Shown here piece after piece: positions 9,830-16,157 of a stretch of DNA of 64,000 bases. Every line of letters begins with the position of its first letter. The stretch's first letter is position 1. Made by a program: the position numbers and the translations under genes. The notes beneath the pieces were generated by a model, which ran no database searches, had not been told where the DNA came from, and saw only the letters and a list, made by a program, of their open reading frames with translations. Origin of the DNA: Thalassotalea sp. G2M2-11 (GTDB lineage Bacteria > Pseudomonadota > Gammaproteobacteria > Enterobacterales > Alteromonadaceae); NCBI RefSeq assembly GCF_017168195.1, contig NZ_JADNYL010000001.1, forward strand, positions 682,001 through 746,000. The letters run 5' to 3'.

Positions 9830-10930
9830 TTAATTGAAACGAGCCGTTGATTTGTCAAGTAAAGTCACCCGTTGTCCATCGCGCAAAAATGCGACGCCAG
9901 CCGTTGCAATAATTTCTCCACTTTTTAGGCCACTTGAGATAAACACTCTATTACCTAAAATATTTTCAGTTTGTACTTGGCGTTGTCGTACCACGCTAGC
10001 TTGTTCATCAAACACATAAACATAGGTTTTTTGCTCTAAGCCAGCCCTTAATGCTGTGATGGGGATAACAGAGACCTTGCCGTTAAACCCTGTTCGGCCT
10101 TCACCTGCGAAGGTAAAGTCAACTTCAGCGGTCATACCTGCTCTTAATTTATTATTGCTCTGCATTAAGACCACAGTAACAGGAAAAGCATTTGCCGATT
10201 CTGCGCGGCTACCAATTTCGTTGATTTTTCCCGGTATACTGAGCCCCGCTAATACCGGAAAGTGTACCGAGAGAACATCACCTTGGACAATTTGTTGGAT
10301 CAAGGTTTCTGGCACTAAAACATCAACTTCTAAGCCATGATCTCCCTCAATTTCAAAACTTGGTTGACCGGTATTAATTTGCTGTGAAGGTTCGATAAAA
10401 CGTCGGGTGATTTTGCCGTTATAAGGGGCTAATAATTTACTATCAAGTATGTTCTTTTTGGCAATATCTACCTGTGTTTGTGCAACATTCACGGCACTTT
10501 TTGCTGCTTGAAAATTTGCTTTGGCGTTATCAAACTCAGATTGAGAGACTAATTTTTGAGCAATCAAGGTGCTAAAGCGCTTAAAAGTACTGCTTGCTTC
10601 ACTTAATGCCGCGTTTGATTTTGCTAATTGTGCTTGTGCCGATTGCAGGGTCAATTGGAAGTTGCGTTGGCTTAAAGTTGCAAGCAGCTGACCCTTTTTG
10701 ACAACGTCACCTAAGTTAACTGCTACCGATTCTACTTTTCCAGGGACCTCAAAACTTAGTTGAGTGGACTCTACTGGCGCGACTATGCCTGATAAGGTAC
10801 GAAGCTGGGTGAGATCCGTTTGTTCAACTGACGTCCATGCAATAGGGCGGATATTTTTCTTTGTTACCTTCTGCTCTGGTGAGCAAGCAACAGTAGTTAA
10901 AATTAAGAGCAAAATAAGTAGATTACGCAT
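9830..10930 (-). CDS. RND efflux periplasmic adaptor (membrane fusion protein), lipoprotein
   Basis: Links the RND permease to an outer-membrane channel. The 366-residue product starts MRNLLILLLILTTVACSPEQ, a lipoprotein signal peptide whose lipobox ends at Cys16, so it should be anchored to the inner membrane. Next come a biotinyl-lipoyl-like segment (VESVAVNLGDVVKKGQLLATL), an alpha-helical hairpin rich in Ala and Gln, the returning lipoyl half (LLAPYNGKITRRFIEPSQQI) and a beta-barrel domain, the standard HlyD/AcrA order. It is the first gene after the divergent promoter region and lies nine bases upstream of the permease. Confidence 0.93.
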   Translation of the reverse strand: MRNLLILLLILTTVACSPEQKVTKKNIRPIAWTSVEQTDLTQLRTLSGIVAPVESTQLSFEVPGKVESVAVNLGDVVKKGQLLATLSQRNFQLTLQSAQAQLAKSNAALSEASSTFKRFSTLIAQKLVSQSEFDNAKANFQAAKSAVNVAQTQVDIAKKNILDSKLLAPYNGKITRRFIEPSQQINTGQPSFEIEGDHGLEVDVLVPETLIQQIVQGDVLSVHFPVLAGLSIPGKINEIGSRAESANAFPVTVVLMQSNNKLRAGMTAEVDFTFAGEGRTGFNGKVSVIPITALRAGLEQKTYVYVFDEQASVVRQRQVQTENILGNRVFISSGLKSGEIIATAGVAFLRDGQRVTLLDKSTARFN

Positions 10931-10972
10931 ATTGGTTCCATTTTATAAGGTTAACTACAGTAAAGTGAATAA

Positions 10973-11002
10973 TTGACAAAAGCACAATTGGTACTGCATA
11001 GT
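10973..11002 (+). promoter_or_regulatory. Promoter for tetR, overlapping operator O1
   Basis: TTGACA (10973-10978) and CATAGT (10997-11002) with an 18-base spacer make a good sigma-70 promoter pointing to the TetR gene. The -10 box lies inside the palindrome at 10990-11005, so binding there should repress the regulator's own transcription. Assigned by consensus only. Confidence 0.65.
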
Positions 11003-11005
11003 ACC
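10990..11005. promoter_or_regulatory. TetR operator O1 (palindrome)
   Basis: GGTACT-GCAT-AGTACC is a 6-base inverted repeat with a 4-base spacer. The same arms recur 25 bases away in O2. It covers the -10 of the tetR promoter. Operator role is inferred from position and symmetry. Confidence 0.75.
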
Positions 11006-11009
11006 GAGT

Positions 11010-11038
11010 ATTATGGTACTCTATAGTACCAAAGTCAA
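11010..11038 (-). promoter_or_regulatory. Promoter of the RND efflux operon, enclosing operator O2
   Basis: On the minus strand TTGACT (11038-11033) and CATAAT (11015-11010) are separated by exactly 17 bases, a near-consensus sigma-70 promoter directed at the adaptor gene. The spacer is almost entirely filled by operator O2, so a bound repressor would exclude RNA polymerase. Confidence 0.75.
11015..11030. promoter_or_regulatory. TetR operator O2 (palindrome)
   Basis: GGTACT-CTAT-AGTACC has the same arms as O1 with a different spacer and sits between the -35 and -10 boxes of the efflux promoter. Centre-to-centre distance to O1 is 25 bases. Confidence 0.75.
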
Positions 11039-11079
11039 TCGATTATATATTCATTAATGTGCGAACGTAGGAGAGAAAA

Positions 11080-11688
11080 TTGACTACCTGCCAAACGTTG
11101 TTATCTAAACGAGGAGAAAAAATACTCACTGTGGCTCAACAGTTATTTTTACGGCATGGATATGAAAAAACTTCCCTTGAGATGATCATTAACGAGTCAG
11201 GGGGATCGCGTCGTTCGATTTATAGTGAGTTTGGTAATAAACAAGAGCTGTTGAAAGCTGTGCTTAAACGCCAAATAAGTTCACAATTAGATGTGCTTGG
11301 AAATATTGACTACCAACAACCCGTCGATGAGGCACTAAAAACGGTATGTACAAAGTTTGTTAAAGGTTTTTTATCTTCCACTATGGTGGCATTATTTCGT
11401 TTAATCAGCCAAGTGGTAGTTAAAATGCCAGAAATAGGAGAACTTATTTATCAAGCAGGACCTTTAAGAGGACCTACTCCGTTAGCCGATTATCTACAGT
11501 ATCTCGCGAATAAAGGGCAGTTAGTAGTTGAAGATAAAAACTTTTCAGCCAAAATGTTGATTGAAATGTGTAAAGGGCGTTTGCATGTTCAGGCAATTCT
11601 TCGTCCAAAGGTTGAAGTCACCACAGATGAAATTGTGCAGCATGTAGATAAAGCGGTTAATATGTTTTTAAAAGCACACCGAGTTTAG
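11080..11688 (+). CDS. TetR/AcrR-family repressor of the adjacent efflux operon
   Basis: A 202-residue TetR-family regulator. Residues about 10-55 form the DNA-binding domain (ILTVAQQLFLRHGYEKTSLE, then INESGGSRRSIYSEFGNKQE), and the rest is the all-helical ligand and dimer domain. The start is TTG at 11080 with GTAGGAG just upstream; the ATG at 11057 runs into a stop after eight codons, which supports the unusual start. It is divergent from the RND operon. Two identical-arm palindromes in the shared promoter region make auto-repression and repression of the pump very likely. The inducing ligand cannot be read from sequence. Confidence 0.92.
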   Translation: MTTCQTLLSKRGEKILTVAQQLFLRHGYEKTSLEMIINESGGSRRSIYSEFGNKQELLKAVLKRQISSQLDVLGNIDYQQPVDEALKTVCTKFVKGFLSSTMVALFRLISQVVVKMPEIGELIYQAGPLRGPTPLADYLQYLANKGQLVVEDKNFSAKMLIEMCKGRLHVQAILRPKVEVTTDEIVQHVDKAVNMFLKAHRV

Positions 11689-11738
11689 CGTTATTTGGAT
11701 AAATAATCAGCAAATAAGCGATTCGCTATGAAAAACTA

Positions 11739-11766
11739 TTGCGTCGAGTAAGATATTTCGTATAAT
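11739..11766 (+). promoter_or_regulatory. Promoter of tRNA-Leu
   Basis: TTGCGT (11739-11744) and a perfect TATAAT (11761-11766) are spaced by 16 bases. The GC-rich stretch just after the -10 (GCCTGCC) resembles the discriminator of stringently controlled stable-RNA promoters. The tRNA begins 44 bases downstream of the -10. Confidence 0.7.
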
Positions 11767-11810
11767 GCCTGCCACTTCAATCACTTTCGTTGATTGTGAG
11801 TCACTGTGTT

Positions 11811-11897
11811 GCCGGAGTGGTGGAATTGGTAGACACGACGGATTCAAAATCCGTTGCCTTTGCGGGCGTGACGGTTCAAGTCCGTCCTCCGGTACCA
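11811..11897 (+). tRNA. tRNA-Leu (anticodon CAA)
   Basis: An 87-base class II tRNA with encoded CCA. The acceptor arms GCCGGAG and CTCCGGT pair, the anticodon stem ACGGA/TCCGT encloses the loop TTCAAAA (anticodon CAA, reading UUG), there is a long variable arm, and the T-loop GTTCAAGTC is standard. It marks the left border of the accessory island, and tRNA-Leu genes are frequent integration sites; I found no second copy of its 3' end in the window. Confidence 0.96.
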
Positions 11898-11900
11898 TTT

Positions 11901-11924
11901 CTTGATAATGCTAGCGTTATCAAG
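11901..11924 (+). other. Hairpin after the tRNA
   Basis: CTTGATAA and TTATCAAG form an 8-base stem around a short loop directly after the CCA end. It may help 3' processing of the tRNA precursor or prevent read-through; it has no T-tract of its own. Confidence 0.45.
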
Positions 11925-11931
11925 GCTTACA

Positions 11932-11955
11932 AACCGACATTAAGTCGGTTTTTTT
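11932..11955 (+). terminator. Rho-independent terminator of tRNA-Leu
   Basis: AACCGAC-ATTAA-GTCGGTT forms a 7-base stem with a 5-base loop followed by an uninterrupted T run. Correctly placed to end the tRNA transcript. Confidence 0.9.
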
Positions 11956-11956
11956 G

Positions 11957-12402
11957 TGCCTGAAATTCAGTGTTAGGTACATATCCTGTCCCGCAGCTGG
12001 GTAATTTCTGGGTAGATATGCATCTACTACTGTCCAATAACAACTACCTACAGCTAACTTAGCCTTACCGACTTCAACATAACCAAGAACATAAACACTC
12101 TAGATCTTTAGGAACGATACAATTGCAACTAGGGTCGTTTCAGGTCGTCTCCCTGTCTTTTGATTTTATAAAGACTTACCTATGAAACATATTGACAGTA
12201 AGTGTTGTCCAAAATATGATTGAAACTCCTGATGTTAGGCACTTGTTGCCCCCTCTGTAGCTGTCACATTGTGATCCTTGGGGATGCCATGTTGTTGACT
12301 TCAATGTTAATTGATTTCAATGTCATAATGGTTGTCCTGAAAAGTTAGTTTTTAGTCATGCGCTTGCGCTAGGCACGTCAGGATAATACGGAGGGCGTGA
12401 TT
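11957..12402 (+). other. 446-base leader without an ORF, upstream of the RT genes (possible structured RNA)
   Basis: No convincing coding region on either strand. It contains short hairpins: GTAGAT-ATGC-ATCTAC at 12012-12027 and GTCTTT/AAAGAC at 12155-12175, a palindrome TCACA-T-TGTGA near 12265-12276, and a repeated TTCAATGT near 12300-12325. A strong ribosome binding site GGAGG (12390-12394) ends it. Retrons and several defence-associated reverse transcriptases are encoded next to a structured template RNA, so this region is the natural place for one. That is inference; no msr-msd structure is recognisable by eye. Confidence 0.35.
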
Positions 12403-12636
12403 ATGAAAAACCATAATTCTGATCATAGCCTCGTTAAAGAGCGTTTAGTGGTTGCTATCTTGATAGTTAAACTACTAAAAGTTACAGGTGAATTTTTACC
12501 TGTAGCTATTGAACTCTTTAACATGGCTCTTAACTACTCTTCTAAACAGGTACGTTTGTCGATATGTCGTTTGAACCATCTTGGATTCATAAATTTGAAG
12601 TTAAACCTGACTCATGGGTATATGTCCCTTCTTTAG
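12403..12636 (+). CDS. Small winged-helix-like protein overlapping the RT gene
   Basis: A 77-residue product (MKNHNSDHSLVKERL...) I cannot assign to a named family. GEFLPVAIELFNMALNYSSK then QVRLSICRLNHLGFINLKLN looks like a compact helix-turn-helix with wing: the pattern of a core helix, a recognition helix ending in LGFI and a short beta part is typical of small winged-helix proteins. The ATG at 12403 has GGAGG eight bases upstream, the best ribosome binding site in the island; a GTG two codons earlier is possible. Its last 73 bases overlap the start of the reverse transcriptase in another frame, which suggests translational coupling. It may be an autoregulator or RT partner (inference). 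Confidence 0.6.
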   Translation: MKNHNSDHSLVKERLVVAILIVKLLKVTGEFLPVAIELFNMALNYSSKQVRLSICRLNHLGFINLKLNLTHGYMSLL

Positions 12637-13343
12637 CGACTAAAATTCTCGGAGAAAAAATATCTAAGCAAGTAAAAAGTGTTTGGCGTGCTCCTGAGTA
12701 TTTCTATCATTTAAATCAAGGTGGTCATGTTCAAGGCTTGAAATCACATATAAATGATAAGTTTTTTTCAAGTATAGATATAAGTGATTTCTTTGGGTCA
12801 ATTAGTCGAAGTAGAATCACAAGAGCTCTAAAAAAAAGACTCAGTTATGAACTAGCTAGAGAAATCGCAATGGTTTCTACGGTTAAGCATTACAAACCAG
12901 AGCAACATTCACATTCATTACCGTTTGGCTATGTACAGTCACCAATTTTAGCGTCGATCTGCCTTGATGATAGTGCGTTAGGTGAATGCATTAAAGCTTG
13001 CTCAATTAATGAAGCCCTTAATATTAGTGTGTATATGGATGATATTGTGTTGTCGAGCAATTCCAAACAAGAACTACTGGAGCAAATGGAACTACTAAAA
13101 GATGCAGCAAGACGTTCCCATTTTTCATTAAATGTTGAAAAAGAATCGCCGCCAGCTGATTCTGTGGTTGCATTCAATATCGAGCTTTCTCACTCTTTTT
13201 TAAAAATCACAGATAGCCGTATGGTTAAATTTACTCAAGCATATATTAATGCAGAGTCAGAATTTGAAAGGGAAGGTATTGTTGGGTACGTGGGGACTGT
13301 TAACTTTAAGCAGGCTAAGTCACTAGCAATGCTTCAATTATAA
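12564..13343 (+). CDS. Minimal reverse transcriptase, retron/defence-like, unassigned class
   Basis: A 259-residue RNA-directed DNA polymerase. Visible RT motifs: motif A SSIDISDFFGSI (catalytic Asp72), motif B LPFGYVQSPILAS (residues 119-131), motif C YMDD (157-160, Asp159 and Asp160) and a motif D-like LNVEKE near 190. Little follows the palm, so the thumb is very short and there is no nuclease, maturase or other fused domain. That excludes group II introns and fits the lone RTs of retrons or defence RT groups; I cannot assign a class. It starts inside the upstream small ORF with no strong ribosome binding site of its own, implying coupled translation. A terminator follows at 13402. Confidence 0.85.
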   Translation: MSFEPSWIHKFEVKPDSWVYVPSLATKILGEKISKQVKSVWRAPEYFYHLNQGGHVQGLKSHINDKFFSSIDISDFFGSISRSRITRALKKRLSYELAREIAMVSTVKHYKPEQHSHSLPFGYVQSPILASICLDDSALGECIKACSINEALNISVYMDDIVLSSNSKQELLEQMELLKDAARRSHFSLNVEKESPPADSVVAFNIELSHSFLKITDSRMVKFTQAYINAESEFEREGIVGYVGTVNFKQAKSLAMLQL

Positions 13344-13401
13344 ATATTATTGCATGAATAAAGGTACGATTCATTACTTTGACAACGGTAAAAAAATAAT
13401 A

Positions 13402-13430
13402 AAGCTAACCCAAATCAGGTTAGCTTTTTA
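13402..13430. terminator. Terminator between convergent RT and small-membrane-protein operons
   Basis: AAGCTAACC-CAAATCA-GGTTAGCTT is a 9-base stem followed by a T run on the plus strand. Upstream is an A-rich stretch, giving T residues on the minus strand as well, so it can terminate both transcripts. Confidence 0.88.
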
Positions 13431-13441
13431 GTTTCTACGAC

Positions 13442-13570
13442 TTAGAAAAATAGCCACCACACACCAATAGCAAAACCAAATAATGTGATTTTAGGTGGTA
13501 ACTCTAATAGTGCTCCCACAATAAGCGTGACAACAACAAAAACGATAAAACTCAATAATAGCGATAACAT
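13442..13570 (-). CDS. 42-residue hydrophobic membrane peptide
   Basis: A short gene on the minus strand encoding MLSLLLSFIVFVVVTLIVGA followed by LLELPPKITLFGFAIG and ending VWWLFF. It is almost entirely hydrophobic, with a break at LELPPK, so probably two membrane segments forming a hairpin. GGGGT lies seven bases before the ATG. The gene starts two bases after the stop of the preceding small gene, so it is the third member of a tightly packed operon. No family recognised. Small hydrophobic peptides of this kind occur as toxins, holin-like proteins or complex subunits; nothing here decides between these. Confidence 0.65.
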   Translation of the reverse strand: MLSLLLSFIVFVVVTLIVGALLELPPKITLFGFAIGVWWLFF

Positions 13571-13572
13571 AG

Positions 13573-13701
13573 TTACCCCACACACTTAACGAGAAATAAA
13601 AGTAAAAATGCCGCAGCTATAGCTGTTTTTGGATTATCTACTGCTTTGATTAAGGCAAGAACAAGAGCGACAAATAAGCCAAAATAAATAAGCGTATCCA
13701 T
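13573..13701 (-). CDS. 42-residue hydrophobic membrane peptide
   Basis: Encodes MDTLIYFGLFVALVLALIKA, then VDNPKTAIAAAFLLLFLVKC and VG: two hydrophobic stretches separated by a polar turn (KAVDNPK), hence a probable two-helix membrane protein. The ATG overlaps the stop of the upstream 123-residue gene (TAATG), which is strong evidence for a real, translationally coupled gene despite its size. The downstream small gene starts two bases after its stop. I do not recognise the family and assign no function. Confidence 0.65.
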   Translation of the reverse strand: MDTLIYFGLFVALVLALIKAVDNPKTAIAAAFLLLFLVKCVG

Positions 13702-14072
13702 TACTCATTAGCTTCAACAGGGGCTTCAATTTCTTCATCTTTAGCAATAACTATGCTGACAGTTAACAACCCTACAACACCAACAATTAATGCAAAAAGG
13801 TGACTTGGTTTGAATGAACCATCAAACATGAACCATATAGATATACCTATGAAACCTAATGATGGTAACCCACCAAACAAAACCGCTGTATTGTAAAGCT
13901 TTCCATCAGTTGGCCTCTTAAATATTGCTATTAGAGTTGCAGCCATACCAATAGCAAAAAAAAATCCCCCTAAGTTGCCTTTTCCAAGTTCAGTGATCGC
14001 TACAAAGCCGAAGTAGCCTGATAACACTAATGCGCTTAATGCTGCTAAATACCTTTTTGTACTGTCTTTCAT
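13701..14072 (-). CDS. Four-helix membrane protein of unknown function
   Basis: A 123-residue integral membrane protein. After a short basic N-terminus (MKDSTKRYL), four hydrophobic segments can be seen at about residues 8-27, 34-52, 63-82 and 90-110, followed by an acidic tail (KDEEIEAPVEANE). It is the first gene of a minus-strand operon with two 42-residue membrane peptides, coupled to the next one by a TAATG overlap. It converges with the reverse transcriptase gene and is divergent from the WYL regulator. No family recognised. Confidence 0.7.
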   Translation of the reverse strand: MKDSTKRYLAALSALVLSGYFGFVAITELGKGNLGGFFFAIGMAATLIAIFKRPTDGKLYNTAVLFGGLPSLGFIGISIWFMFDGSFKPSHLFALIVGVVGLLTVSIVIAKDEEIEAPVEANE

Positions 14073-14140
14073 TATGAATATTCCTTTTTAGTTTTTTGCT
14101 CAGGTAAAAGAGCGAGTTATTGCAAATTGTAACTACCTAC

Positions 14141-14159
14141 CTCGACAGGTGGTGTCGAG
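14141..14159. promoter_or_regulatory. Inverted-repeat operator candidate for the WYL regulator
   Basis: CTCGACA-GGTGG-TGTCGAG is a perfect 7-base inverted repeat with a 5-base spacer, lying between the divergent membrane operon and the WYL gene. A further CTCGACA half-site is at 14265-14271, 28 bases before the WYL start codon. WYL/BrxR-type dimers bind such inverted repeats. Confidence 0.6.
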
Positions 14160-14264
14160 TTGGTGTGAATAGTTGAAAGTAAATTGAAACGCTTGGTGCG
14201 CCTTATCTGGCTGATAACAAAAGCTTTAGCCTGATGGCTTGAATTGAGTAAATATTTATTCTTT

Positions 14265-14271
14265 CTCGACA
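14265..14271 (+). promoter_or_regulatory. CTCGACA half-site upstream of the WYL gene
   Basis: Third copy of the heptamer found in both arms of the inverted repeat at 14141-14159. Alone it is weak evidence; with the full palindrome in the same intergenic region it suggests cooperative binding. Confidence 0.4.
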
Positions 14272-14298
14272 TGCCCTTGCAGGCGCAACAGATAAAAT

Positions 14299-15273
14299 AT
14301 GTGGATGCATACTCACGATACTCTTGCCAAGCGACTAGGACTGATTCTTACCCGATTAAATATGGGTGAACGATTAGTGCTGGAAACTTTGTCTCAAGAT
14401 TACGGGGTGTCGGTTCGAACATTGCACCGTGACCTAAATGAAAGGTTAGGCTACTTGCCAATACAACGTACTGGTTCAACCTACTACTTAAATCCTAGAT
14501 ACTTAGGCAGAAGCAGTAAGTATCACATTAAACCTGTGCTTGATATTTTGGGTTTGTCTAAGATATTTCCTGCTTACGATGCGCTATCATTCAGTAGACT
14601 ATCAAATAATGAAGTACCACCGTTTTTGTTTCGTGATATGAAAGTTGAAGATGTTTCCAACTACCAATCAACCTTTAAGTCACTAACATTAGTAATCCAG
14701 AATCTTCAAATAGTAAGCTTCACATATAAGCAACAGCAGTATCAAAAAGTAAGCCCTTATCGCTTGGTAAACGATAGAGGTTGGTGGTATTTGGCTGCCA
14801 TACACAATAACATGCTGAAATCGTTCAAAGTAGCGAACATAAGTGAAGTAGTGGTAACACAACTAAACTTCACTCGTAGCAAAAGTATTGATAGTGAAAT
14901 AACAAATTCGCCCATGCTTTGGCTCACAGATAAGCCTATTGAAGTGGTACTGAAAATAGATAGTGCTATTGCCGGACATTTTTGCAATACATCATTACTA
15001 CCAGAGCAACAGTTACTAAAAGTATTAGACGATGACAGGTTGTTAGTTACTTCAACCATCACCGATAAAAAACAAATAATCCCAATACTCAAATATTGGT
15101 TACCTGATATAGAAATATTGTCACCAAGTGAGTTAAAACAGTCGTTAGTTTACGAGTTACAATTTTCTATTGATCAGTTGTCCAAATATACCTTTCTTTA
15201 TCACTTTAGTTCTTTGCTACATAACAAACTTTTCGTTAAACTTCATATGGTTATTATATGGATTAAGGAATGA
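14299..15273 (+). CDS. WYL-domain transcriptional regulator (YafY/BrxR-like)
   Basis: A 324-residue regulator. Residues about 5-55 form an HTH_11-type winged helix (LGLILTRLNMGERLVLETLS, then DYGVSVRTLHRDLNERLGYL). A WYL domain at about 130-185 contains SPYRLVNDRGWWYLAAI, the family's signature core, and a C-terminal WCX-like part follows. WYL proteins sense nucleic-acid or nucleotide ligands and often control phage-defence loci. After the usual end of the family (near LVYELQFSIDQL) there are about 35 extra hydrophobic residues that overlap an in-frame-shifted start of the next region; this tail may be a recent stop-codon change. The next gene begins 13 bases after its stop, so they are probably co-transcribed. 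Confidence 0.85.
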   Translation: MWMHTHDTLAKRLGLILTRLNMGERLVLETLSQDYGVSVRTLHRDLNERLGYLPIQRTGSTYYLNPRYLGRSSKYHIKPVLDILGLSKIFPAYDALSFSRLSNNEVPPFLFRDMKVEDVSNYQSTFKSLTLVIQNLQIVSFTYKQQQYQKVSPYRLVNDRGWWYLAAIHNNMLKSFKVANISEVVVTQLNFTRSKSIDSEITNSPMLWLTDKPIEVVLKIDSAIAGHFCNTSLLPEQQLLKVLDDDRLLVTSTITDKKQIIPILKYWLPDIEILSPSELKQSLVYELQFSIDQLSKYTFLYHFSSLLHNKLFVKLHMVIIWIKE

Positions 15274-15286
15274 GATAGGTGGAAAT

Positions 15287-16036
15287 ATGGATCCTAAAGT
15301 AGTTGCTTCGTTAGCTGGCGTTTCGGTTGGAGCTTTATTAGGCGGAATTGGGTATTACTTGAAGTCTAGATCTGAGCGGTTAAAAGCAAAACGAACGGTC
15401 TTGTTTCATTTGCTTGAAATTAGGCATCTATTGGTTACATCCAACATAGATCCTAACGATATTGCAGATAAGTATATTGAGTATTCTGAAGCGTACTTTA
15501 ATAAAATTGGTTTGCCTGAAGAAGAAAAAATGCCTGCTGAGTTGGTAAACATGATAAAAGACCATTTATGCAGAATTGTAAGTACTCAACGTCCAAAAAT
15601 TGATGAAGATTTCATTAAGTCATATGAAACTTCATTAAAAGAATTATGTAAAGATGAACCAGTTTTGGCCTTTAGGTTAAAGGGATTAGATAATGTTAAC
15701 TCCCTTCTAGATGCACAAGAGGCGTATGAGAGTAATGTCTCAAATTCAGAATTTTTCTCTCAAGTATCAACTCTAAAAGAACATATGTCAGAACAGCTTA
15801 AAAATGCGAACTTTTCAGCAATGAGTAAGCTTATTGATGGCTACAATGAAGATATCCTAAACGTTTCTTGGAGTTGTGATTTAGTTACTTGGTATAAGTG
15901 CCGAAAGATTGTTAAAGCCAAAGTTTCAAATGAAATATGTTTCAAAGAAACTGGTCTAGATAAAGAATTGGATAACATGTTTCAGGAACTACTTTCGGTA
16001 TTGAAACAACAAAACTGCTCACATACTAATGCTTGA
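15287..16036 (+). CDS. Membrane-anchored protein of unknown function downstream of the WYL regulator
   Basis: A 249-residue product starting MDPKVVASLAGVSVGALLGG, giving one N-terminal membrane helix (residues about 5-23) followed by a basic stop-transfer (KSRSERLKAKR) and a largely helical cytoplasmic part of about 220 residues rich in Glu, Lys and Leu. I chose the ATG at 15287 because it has a GGTGGA ribosome binding site; a longer reading frame from 15170 would overlap the WYL gene by about 100 bases and adds a second hydrophobic stretch. No family recognised. Its position 13 bases after a WYL regulator makes it a candidate effector, which is inference only. Confidence 0.65.
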   Translation: MDPKVVASLAGVSVGALLGGIGYYLKSRSERLKAKRTVLFHLLEIRHLLVTSNIDPNDIADKYIEYSEAYFNKIGLPEEEKMPAELVNMIKDHLCRIVSTQRPKIDEDFIKSYETSLKELCKDEPVLAFRLKGLDNVNSLLDAQEAYESNVSNSEFFSQVSTLKEHMSEQLKNANFSAMSKLIDGYNEDILNVSWSCDLVTWYKCRKIVKAKVSNEICFKETGLDKELDNMFQELLSVLKQQNCSHTNA

Positions 16037-16157
16037 GTTACGACATGATTCTTTTAAAGAATATTCAGTTAATTGGTGTTATTTTTATTTTGATGCTTAA
16101 AATCTATTAACGCTGATTTAGTCATAATGACTGGATAATAATTTTGAGATGTAAATT

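Noticed and set aside
11707-11898. Open reading frame on the minus strand across the tRNA-Leu region
   Set aside because: It is the complement of the tRNA gene and its flanks; such frames are a known false call over tRNAs.
12295-12329. Possible promoter TTGACT...CATAAT before the RT operon
   Set aside because: The spacer would be 23 bases, too long for sigma-70, so I did not list it as a promoter.
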